A stretch of 64,000 nucleotides of DNA from Cryobacterium flavum (lineage in GTDB: Bacteria > Actinomycetota > Actinomycetes > Actinomycetales > Microbacteriaceae), in assembly GCF_900103805.1 (NCBI RefSeq), contig NZ_FNIB01000006.1:186001-250000 (forward strand), in the 5' to 3' direction. Position numbers and translations under genes: made by a program. This document shows positions 36,326-42,602 of this stretch, piece by piece; the stretch's first letter is position 1; each line of letters starts with the position of its first letter. The notes below the pieces were generated by a model, which searched no databases, was not told the DNA's origin, and worked only from the letters and a program-made list of their open reading frames with translations.

Positions 36326-37459
36326 ATGACCATGACACAGACGACGCTCGACGAGACCGTTGCGGAGGTGACGGCAGTGGCCGCCGCTCACGCCGAACAG
36401 GTCGATACAGACGGTACGTATCCGATCGCTGCGGTCGAGGCGCTGCGCCGGAGTGGGCTGCTCGGGCTGGTGATCAGCGAGGACGCCGGGGGCATGGGCG
36501 CCGGTCCGACCGAGTTTATCCAGGTGGTCGGCTCCATCGCTGCGGCCTGCGGCTCGACCGCGATGATCTACCTGATGCACGTCGCGGCGGCGGTGACAGT
36601 GGCATCCGCCCCTCCGACCGCGATGCCGGACCTCCTGTCGCGAATGGCGTCGGGCGAGGTGCTCGGCACACTCGCCTTCAGTGAAAAAGGATCGCGGTCG
36701 CACTTCTGGGCCCCCGTGTCGGAATCCGTCACCGACGGCGACGATCTGCGCTTTTCCGCCTACAAGAGCTGGGTAACCTCGGCCGGTCACGCAGACGTCT
36801 ACGTCATGTCGTCGAAGAGCGCTGTCGACCCAGAGACCGTCGACCTGTACGCGATCCCCTCAGCCACCCCCGGTCTGGAGATCGCCGGCCCCTGGCGAGG
36901 GCTTGGGCTGCGTGGCAACGCGTCGAGCCCGATGTCGGTGTCGGTGAAGATTCCATCCGGCTATCGCATCGGCGAGGCGGGGAGCGGGTTCGGCACCATG
37001 ATGGCCACCGTGCTGCCGTGGTTCAACCTGGGCAACTCGGCAGTGTCGCTCGGGCTCTCGCGGACCGCGGTGGATGCGGCGACGACCCATGTGACTGGGA
37101 CCCGGTTGGAGCATCTGGATCAGGCGCTGTCGGCGTTACCGACCATTCGCGCTCAGGTGGCGAAGATGAGCATTGCGCTTGCGGCCCAGGGTGCCTACCT
37201 GGCTCTGGCGGCGGCACGGGTAGCGAGTCCCGCTGACGACACCGGATTGTTCGTGCTCGGGGTGAAAGCCTCGACGAACGACGCCGCGCTGACGATTACC
37301 GAATCGGCGATGCGGGTCTGCGGCGGTGCGGCATTCTCGAAACATCTTCCCATCGAGCGAGCCTTTCGGGATGCGCGGGCCGGCTCGGTCATGGCCCCCA
37401 CGGCCGACGTGCTCTACGACTTCTACGGCAAGGCCCTCACCGGCCTTCCCCTGTTCTGA
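36326..37459 (+). CDS. Acyl-CoA dehydrogenase-fold flavoprotein without the canonical catalytic Glu
   Basis: The protein has 377 residues from ATG 36326 (TAGGAG 7 nt upstream). Features of the fold are EALRRSGLLGLVISEDAGGMGAGPTEFIQVVGSIAAACGSTAMIYLMH, LGTLAFSEKGSRSHFW, YKSWVTSAGHADVYVM, WRGLGLRGNASSPM, and the end VCGGAAFSKHLPIERAFRDARAGSVMAPTADVLYDFYGKAL. Where dehydrogenases have YEGT with the catalytic Glu, this has MAPT. That pattern is known from flavin monooxygenase-type relatives (DszC and HpaH-like), so oxygenation rather than acyl-CoA oxidation is inferred. It heads a five-gene cassette; 7 nt separate it from the next gene. Confidence 0.82.
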   Translation: MTMTQTTLDETVAEVTAVAAAHAEQVDTDGTYPIAAVEALRRSGLLGLVISEDAGGMGAGPTEFIQVVGSIAAACGSTAMIYLMHVAAAVTVASAPPTAMPDLLSRMASGEVLGTLAFSEKGSRSHFWAPVSESVTDGDDLRFSAYKSWVTSAGHADVYVMSSKSAVDPETVDLYAIPSATPGLEIAGPWRGLGLRGNASSPMSVSVKIPSGYRIGEAGSGFGTMMATVLPWFNLGNSAVSLGLSRTAVDAATTHVTGTRLEHLDQALSALPTIRAQVAKMSIALAAQGAYLALAAARVASPADDTGLFVLGVKASTNDAALTITESAMRVCGGAAFSKHLPIERAFRDARAGSVMAPTADVLYDFYGKALTGLPLF

Positions 37460-37466
37460 GCGCCGG

Positions 37467-38291
37467 ATGTCACAACTAATCGGAGCGCCCCTGCTCGTCG
37501 GAGCCGTCGCGTATACGCCCAATGTCGTTCCCATCTGGGAGGGCATCCGTGATTACTTTGATGAGCCCGACACGGCCATGGATTTCGTGCTGTTCTCCAA
37601 CTACGGCCGTCTGGTCGACGCTTTGCGGGCCGGAATGATTGACATCGCGTGGAATACCAACCTGGCTTATGCTCGCACCGTGCTGCAAACCGATGGGCAC
37701 GTGCGGGCGCTCGCGATGCGCGACACCGACGCTGCGTTCTCGACGGTGTTCGTGGCGGCGGCGGGCAGCGGATGGTCGGGTCCCGGCGACATCGGCGCCC
37801 GGCGGCTGGCACTCGGCTCGGCGGACTCCGCGCACGCCGCGATCTTGCCCCTGCACTACCTTCGCGCGGCCGGCGTGAATGTGGACCACATGCAGCTGAA
37901 ACGCTTCGATAGTGACATCGGCAAGCATGGTGACACCGGGCGAAGCGAGCTGGACGCGATCGACGCGGTTCTTGCCGGGGACGCCGACGTCGCCGCTATC
38001 GGCATCACGGTCTGGGAGAACATTGGCCGCGGTGAGCTGATGCCCGGGATGCTGGAACAGGTCTGGCAGACCGAGACCTACTCGCACTGCATGTTCACCG
38101 CCCTGGACACGCTTCCCGAGGCGGTGAGTGCTCCGTGGGTGGCAAAGTTGCTCGCCATGGACTGGGAGGTGCCCGCGCACCGGCGCATCCTTGAACTGGA
38201 AGGGCTCACCCAGTGGGTCGAGCCACACCTTGACGGCTACGCCGGCCTCTTCGAGGCGATTGCTGAGCAGGGCGTCGATTCCCGATGGTAG
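37467..38291 (+). CDS. PhnD-like substrate-binding protein without signal peptide
   Basis: The 274-residue protein has the type II periplasmic-binding fold seen in PhnD/SsuA-like proteins: LLVGAVAYTPNVVPIWEGIRDYF, VLFSNYGRLVDALRAGMIDIAWNTNLAYA, FSTVFVAAAGSGWSGPGDIGARRLALGSADSAHAAILPLHYLRAAGV, IDAVLAGDADVAAIGITVWE. There is no signal peptide or lipobox, and no ABC permease or ATPase nearby. It therefore probably acts in the cytoplasm as a ligand-binding or enzymatic protein of the cassette. Its end overlaps the radical SAM gene by 7 nt, indicating coupled translation. The ligand is unknown. Confidence 0.75.
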   Translation: MSQLIGAPLLVGAVAYTPNVVPIWEGIRDYFDEPDTAMDFVLFSNYGRLVDALRAGMIDIAWNTNLAYARTVLQTDGHVRALAMRDTDAAFSTVFVAAAGSGWSGPGDIGARRLALGSADSAHAAILPLHYLRAAGVNVDHMQLKRFDSDIGKHGDTGRSELDAIDAVLAGDADVAAIGITVWENIGRGELMPGMLEQVWQTETYSHCMFTALDTLPEAVSAPWVAKLLAMDWEVPAHRRILELEGLTQWVEPHLDGYAGLFEAIAEQGVDSRW

Positions 38292-39283
38292 TCATGGCGC
38301 TCATGCGCACCGTCGAACAGTTGGCCGAGGGGGACACCGCCGAGTTCCCGGTGGCGTCGGCGAGCGAACTGGACTTGGTGCGCCGGTGGTGCGCGAAGAC
38401 CGGCAACACGGTGGTCAGCACAATGATGGTCGAGCAAGATGCCGGTTATGTCACCGTCGGTCGCGGACGACCGCGCAACCCGGCGACGATGATCCCCGCC
38501 GATCGGATGCCCGGAGCCCGGCTGTGGCTCTATACCAATTTTCATTGCAACCTGGCCTGCGATTACTGCTGTGTGGCGTCTTCACCGAGAGCCGACCCGC
38601 GGCTGCTGGGAATCGAGACGATTGAAGCCCTCGTTGCCGAAGCCGCAGCGTGGGGCGTGCGCGAGCTCTACCTCACCGGCGGTGAGCCATTCCTGCTGCC
38701 CGATATCGATGCGATCGTGCGGTCCTGCGTCGACCGGCTGCCGACCACGCTGTTAACCAACGGGATGCTGTTTCGTGGTCAGGGACTGCGCAAGCTGCAG
38801 GCGATGCCGCGCGCTGGCTTCGCTCTGCAGATCAGCGTGGACTCGCCGACCGCGGAGGTACACGACTCGCACCGCGGCGTTGGGAGCTGGAAGCGGGCGC
38901 TAGCCGGCATTCGGGTGGCACTCGACGAGGGCTTCACCGTGCGGGTCGCCGCGACCATCTCGGCGCACGATGACCCGGCATTGGATGAGCTGCACGCGCT
39001 GTTCGATGGGCTCGGGATTCCGCGGGCCGATCAGGTGATCCGTCCGATCGCCCTCCAAGGGGTCGCCGATGAAGGGTTCGCATTCTCGCGGGAGTCGCTA
39101 ATTCCCGAGGTGACTGTGACGGCCGACGGCATCTACTGGCATCCGGTCGCTGCACTCGATGAGGATGCCCTCGTCAGCCGGCAGATTCTGCCGCTCGCTC
39201 CTTCTCTCGACCGGGTCAGTGACCTCTTCGCCGAGCAGTGGTCGTCGATGACGGCCGCGTCAACTCTCTTCGCCTGCGCCTGA
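38285..39283 (+). CDS. Radical SAM protein with extra N-terminal domain
   Basis: The product has about 332 residues. The cluster motif C-x3-C-x2-C is C88-C92-C95 in FHCNLACDYCC, followed by ELYLTGGEPFLLPDIDAI (SAM-binding GGEP), TTLLTNGMLF and LQISVDSPTAEVHDSHRGVGSWKRALAGI. The first 60 residues (ASELDLVRRWCAKTGNTVVS) look like a TusA-type sulfur-carrier domain containing one Cys (C36); this is a tentative reading. No SPASM cysteines are visible, and no short precursor peptide was found nearby. Possible starts are ATG 38285, 38294 or 38303. The substrate is unknown. Confidence 0.85.
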   Translation: MVVMALMRTVEQLAEGDTAEFPVASASELDLVRRWCAKTGNTVVSTMMVEQDAGYVTVGRGRPRNPATMIPADRMPGARLWLYTNFHCNLACDYCCVASSPRADPRLLGIETIEALVAEAAAWGVRELYLTGGEPFLLPDIDAIVRSCVDRLPTTLLTNGMLFRGQGLRKLQAMPRAGFALQISVDSPTAEVHDSHRGVGSWKRALAGIRVALDEGFTVRVAATISAHDDPALDELHALFDGLGIPRADQVIRPIALQGVADEGFAFSRESLIPEVTVTADGIYWHPVAALDEDALVSRQILPLAPSLDRVSDLFAEQWSSMTAASTLFACA

Positions 39284-39294
39284 ATAGGAACACC

Positions 39295-39849
39295 ATGACG
39301 GGTATCGGAACGCCAGTGAACGCCAGGGCATTGGACGTCAACGCCATCGCTGCCGGCCGGCCAACTCGCGTGGTGCTCGCGGCCGTGCGGATCGCTGTGG
39401 GGCTGATGTGGCTGCAGAACGTGAACTGGAAAAGACCGCCCGACTTCGGTCAAGAAGCGGGCAACGGGCTGTATCAGTACACGAATTACGCCGTGGAGAA
39501 CCCGGTTCTGGCGCCCTTTACCTGGCTGGTGCAGAACGTCATCTTGCCGAACTTCGCTCTGTTCGGCTGGGCGGTACTCCTCGCAGAATTCTGCCTCGGT
39601 GCGTTCCTGCTGGTCGGGCTCCTGACTCGCTTCTGGGCGATCGTTGGAATACTGCAGACGATCGCAATCACGCTCTCGGTGCTGAACACACCGATGGAGT
39701 GGCACTGGAGCTATTACCTGATGTTTGCAGCCCAATTCGTGATCCTCGCCACCGCCGCCGGGCGTGTCACGGGAGTCGATGGACTGCTTCGCCCCCGCTG
39801 GTCCCTCCGCTCGGGCCCGGTAGCCCGGCTGGCGATGGCGGTCTCGTGA
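39295..39849 (+). CDS. DoxX family membrane protein
   Basis: The 184-residue protein has four hydrophobic helices and the DoxX-like pattern: RVVLAAVRIAVGLMWLQNVNWKRPPDFG, TWLVQNVILPNFALFGWAVLLAEFCLGAFLLVGLLTRFWAIVGILQTIAITLSV and SYYLMFAAQFVILATAAGRVTGVDGLL. The DoxX fold includes TQO subunit II relatives and proteins tied to sulfur or redox chemistry at the membrane. ATG 39295 (TAGGAA upstream) is 11 nt after the radical SAM stop. Its stop overlaps the next gene's GTG by 4 nt. Confidence 0.82.
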   Translation: MTGIGTPVNARALDVNAIAAGRPTRVVLAAVRIAVGLMWLQNVNWKRPPDFGQEAGNGLYQYTNYAVENPVLAPFTWLVQNVILPNFALFGWAVLLAEFCLGAFLLVGLLTRFWAIVGILQTIAITLSVLNTPMEWHWSYYLMFAAQFVILATAAGRVTGVDGLLRPRWSLRSGPVARLAMAVS

Positions 39850-40241
39850 ACGCTCCCAACGGCACCGCACCGGTACGCGTTCCCCGCGCCTTGAGTTGGC
39901 GTACCCGCGGTCTGCTCGTCGCCGGGTTCACAGCGCTCAGCGCATTGTTCTCCCTCGTGGACTACACACCGTTGCATTTTGTTTCGGTGAACCTCATACA
40001 AGGGTTACTGCTGGTCGGTTTGGCCGCTCTAGCCGCACTGGGCTGCGTGCTGCGCATGCCCGTGCTGCTTCTCGTGGCCGGCGCGATTCTGATCGTCGCG
40101 GGTCTGGTGCGGCTGGTGACCTACGCGCAAACGATCGGTATCATTGCCGGTTCAGTGAACGCCGCCGCGCTGATGGTTGGGTTCGGCGCCGCCTTGGTCG
40201 CGATCTGGATAACCTCGCGGCCGATGCCATCGACAGTATAA
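39846..40241 (+). CDS. Small four-helix membrane protein of the cassette
   Basis: The 131-residue protein starts at GTG 39846, overlapping the DoxX stop (GTGA). Its helices are GLLVAGFTALSALFSLVDY, VNLIQGLLLVGLAALAALGCVL, VLLLVAGAILIVAGLVRLVTY and IIAGSVNAAALMVGFGAALVAIW. I recognise no family with certainty. The overlap shows that it belongs to the cassette, perhaps as a partner of the DoxX protein. About 135 bp with no visible gene follow. Confidence 0.7.
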   Translation: MNAPNGTAPVRVPRALSWRTRGLLVAGFTALSALFSLVDYTPLHFVSVNLIQGLLLVGLAALAALGCVLRMPVLLLVAGAILIVAGLVRLVTYAQTIGIIAGSVNAAALMVGFGAALVAIWITSRPMPSTV

Positions 40242-40375
40242 GGCGCGTCGGCGACACGACCGTCTTCCCAACGCACGGCCGACGGCTTCTCTGCGTGGTT
40301 GATGGCGCGCGCGTTGTCGGCGACGCGGCGACTCAGCGGTTTAGCGGTTCAGTGGCGCAGTGGCAGACTGGGCGA

Positions 40376-40945
40376 ATGACGACACTGCACCTCACCGGCG
40401 ATGCCGCAGCAGACACCCTGCTCAGCGAGAACCCGTTCGCCCTGCTTGTGGGCATGCTCCTCGACCAGCAGATTGCCATGGAGACTGCCTTCGCTGGCCC
40501 GGCTAAGATTCACGACCGCATTGGCGCACTCGACCCGGCCACGATCGTGGCCTACGACGCCGAGGCCTTTGTGGAGGTGTTCCGCCAGTCACCGGCCGTG
40601 CACCGTTTTCCGGGCTCGATGGCCAAACGCGTGCAGGAGGTCGCCGCGGTCATCGTCCGCGACTGGAACGGCGACACGGCGTCGATCTGGACCGCTGACG
40701 ACCCGGCCGGCCCGGAGATCCTGCGCCGGCTCAAGGCGCTGCCCGGGTTCGGCGAGCAAAAGACGAAGATCTTTCTCGCGCTTCTCGGCAAGCGGCTCGG
40801 GGTCGACGCGGACGGCTGGCGCGAGGCATCCGCTCCCTATGGGGAAGAAGGGTCGTTCCGATCGGTGGCCGACATCGTCGACCCCGAATCACTCACTCGC
40901 GTGCGCGAGACCAAGCGGGCCGCCAAAGCGGCGGCGAAGGCGTAG
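40376..40945 (+). CDS. HhH-GPD family DNA repair protein
   Basis: The 189-residue protein has an early NPFALLVGMLLDQQIAMETAFAGP helix and the helix-hairpin-helix ALPGFGEQKTKIFLALLGKRLGV. It matches a family of short actinobacterial HhH-GPD proteins regarded as base-excision glycosylases. The usual catalytic Asp of the GPD loop is probably in the DADGWREASAPYGEEGSFRSVADI region. ATG 40376 is chosen; the frame is open upstream but without features. It sits 2 nt before the next gene. Confidence 0.82.
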   Translation: MTTLHLTGDAAADTLLSENPFALLVGMLLDQQIAMETAFAGPAKIHDRIGALDPATIVAYDAEAFVEVFRQSPAVHRFPGSMAKRVQEVAAVIVRDWNGDTASIWTADDPAGPEILRRLKALPGFGEQKTKIFLALLGKRLGVDADGWREASAPYGEEGSFRSVADIVDPESLTRVRETKRAAKAAAKA

Positions 40946-40947
40946 CG

Positions 40948-41667
40948 GTGGGTGCGCACTTCAGCGCGGCGACCTTCGATTTTCTTGACGAACTCGAGCA
41001 CCGCAACGAACGCGAGTGGTTTCAGGAACACAAAGCGATCTACGAGGTCGAGGTGAAAGAGCGGATGCTCGCGGTCATCGAGTCCCTCAACCGGGCGATG
41101 GGCGACTTCGCCGGTGACTATATTCGCCCGCCGAACAAGGCCATGTTGCGCATCTATCGCGATGTGCGTTTTTCCCACGACAAGACGCCGTACAAGACGC
41201 ATCTGGCTGCCTCCTGGCCACGGCAGGGGTTGGAGAAAGCCGGAGGGGCTGGACTCTTTCTACAGGTCGGGGTGCGCGGCGTGCTGGTGGCAGGAGGCGC
41301 CTACAGCCCACAGCCGCCGCAGTTGCGGGCTATTCGCGACTATGTGCTCGAGCATCACCTGAAGCTGCGTTCTCTGCTCGCCGCGCCCGCGCTCGCCCGC
41401 CTTGCCGAGCCGTTCGGCGGCAACAAGCTCACCCGCCCGCCGCGAGGCTTTCCGATCGACCATCCAGCGGGTGACCTGCTGCTCAATCGCAGCTGGGCGG
41501 TGTTTTCACACTTGCCCGGTGACAAGGCCCTCGATGACAATTTTACCGACCTCGTCATCGAACGCTTTCGAGCAATCCAGCCGGTCGTTGACTTTCTGAA
41601 CATTCCGCTGGCCACGGCCACCCCGCTCAAGCAGGAAGCTGCCGTGGGTCGGCGTCGCTCCGCCTGA
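40948..41667 (+). CDS. DUF2461 domain-containing protein
   Basis: The 239-residue protein starts at GTG 40948. It carries the DUF2461 (TIGR02453) pattern: FDFLDELEHRNEREWFQEHKAIYEVEVKERMLAVIESL, MLRIYRDVRFSHDKTPYKTHLAASW, LFLQVGVRGVLVAGGAYSPQPPQLRAIRDY and FPIDHPAGDLLLNRSWAVF. Function is unknown. The 2-nt spacing from the HhH-GPD gene suggests co-transcription. Confidence 0.88.
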   Translation: MGAHFSAATFDFLDELEHRNEREWFQEHKAIYEVEVKERMLAVIESLNRAMGDFAGDYIRPPNKAMLRIYRDVRFSHDKTPYKTHLAASWPRQGLEKAGGAGLFLQVGVRGVLVAGGAYSPQPPQLRAIRDYVLEHHLKLRSLLAAPALARLAEPFGGNKLTRPPRGFPIDHPAGDLLLNRSWAVFSHLPGDKALDDNFTDLVIERFRAIQPVVDFLNIPLATATPLKQEAAVGRRRSA

Positions 41668-41706
41668 CCGCGACCGACCGAACGGATGCCCGCAAGCCAG
41701 CGCCGG

Positions 41707-42516
41707 CTAGACCAGCGCCGTGATGCGACTCAGCACTCGCTCCGGAACGGCGTGCTGCGGCACTTCGCCCACCAGAAAATCGCCGTCCGGCAGCGTGCCG
41801 GAGTCGCTCGACCAGAAATCCGCACCGATCACCGCGCCGCGGAGCGCGCTGCCGTGCAACTCGACCCGATCCTCATGGCGCTGGGCGAGCGCCCACCGGT
41901 AGTGATCGGTGACGTTGGCGATCGGAGAATAGGTCGACAGCGGCACCGGCCCGAGAGCGGGGCCGCGATCATCCAGCAGCACCGCCATCAACGGCAGGGC
42001 GGCGAATCCGCGCAGCCAGTCGGCGACATACATCGACGCGTTTTCGGCACTGTCGGCGTCGAGCCCTGACACGTCCGCCGACTCGGAAAACGGATGCGTG
42101 CGCGCCAGCCACTGCATCGGTGACGGAATCTGCAGCACGACCGGCACCCGCTGGGTTTGGCTGAAGATGGTGGCCAGTTCGATGACGAACGCCGTCGTCG
42201 CGGCATCAGTGAGTAGGGTGCGCAGGGCATAGCCAGTGCGGGACTTGGCGCTCATTGCCGCCTGCAGGGTAGGGTCGCCGGCGACGCGTTGCGCGTAGAA
42301 CCGGTCGAGGCTAAGCAGCGCGAGGTCGGACTCCAGTACGCCCTGAACCTGGCCGAAGAAGTTAGCGTAGGCCATCGGCTCCTGCCACGGCACGGGCTTG
42401 CCCTGCAAGAAAACGGATTGAGCGTAGTCATGGCTGTCGAGTACGACCGCCCGGCGGCGGCCCGACGTCGGCTCGGCCAGAAGCTCAGTCAGCGAAAGTG
42501 ACAAGGTGTCTCCCAT
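41707..42516 (-). CDS. Fifth gene of the ketone carboxylase operon (Apc5-like position)
   Basis: The 269-residue protein starts at ATG 42514-42516. It has no clear signal peptide or membrane helix and no family that I can name. It has alternating strands and helices: RRAVVLDSHDYAQSVFLQG, FVIELATIFSQTQRVPVVLQIPSPMQWLARTHPF and LRGFAALPLMAVLLDDRGPALGPV. Its place after the HyuB-like gene and its size (about 29 kDa) match the fifth, loosely bound subunit of acetophenone carboxylase. A strong hairpin precedes it and there is no Shine-Dalgarno sequence, only an AT-rich leader, so its expression is probably set apart from the core subunits. Confidence 0.65.
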   Translation of the reverse strand: MGDTLSLSLTELLAEPTSGRRRAVVLDSHDYAQSVFLQGKPVPWQEPMAYANFFGQVQGVLESDLALLSLDRFYAQRVAGDPTLQAAMSAKSRTGYALRTLLTDAATTAFVIELATIFSQTQRVPVVLQIPSPMQWLARTHPFSESADVSGLDADSAENASMYVADWLRGFAALPLMAVLLDDRGPALGPVPLSTYSPIANVTDHYRWALAQRHEDRVELHGSALRGAVIGADFWSSDSGTLPDGDFLVGEVPQHAVPERVLSRITALV

Positions 42517-42542
42517 CAATCAATCAAACAAACAAAACGTTC

Positions 42543-42590
42543 GACCCGCGGCTGCGGGGCCGTAAGGAGACGGCCCCGCAGCCGCGGGTC
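42543..42590 (-). terminator. Perfect 20-bp stem-loop with T-rich tail inside the carboxylase operon
   Basis: GACCCGCGGCTGCGGGGCCG (42543-42562) and its exact inverse complement (42571-42590) enclose an 8-nt loop. On the minus strand the stem is followed by ACGTTTTGTTTGTTTG, so it has the form of an intrinsic terminator. It lies between the HyuB-like gene (stop 42603) and the fifth gene (ATG 42516). Read-through would make it an attenuator that lowers the fifth gene's expression. Confidence 0.8.
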
Positions 42591-42602
42591 AGCAGGTGGA
42601 TA

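Noticed and set aside
37467-38291. Phosphonate ABC transporter component
   Set aside because: There is no signal peptide, permease or ATPase gene nearby, and no phosphonate genes.
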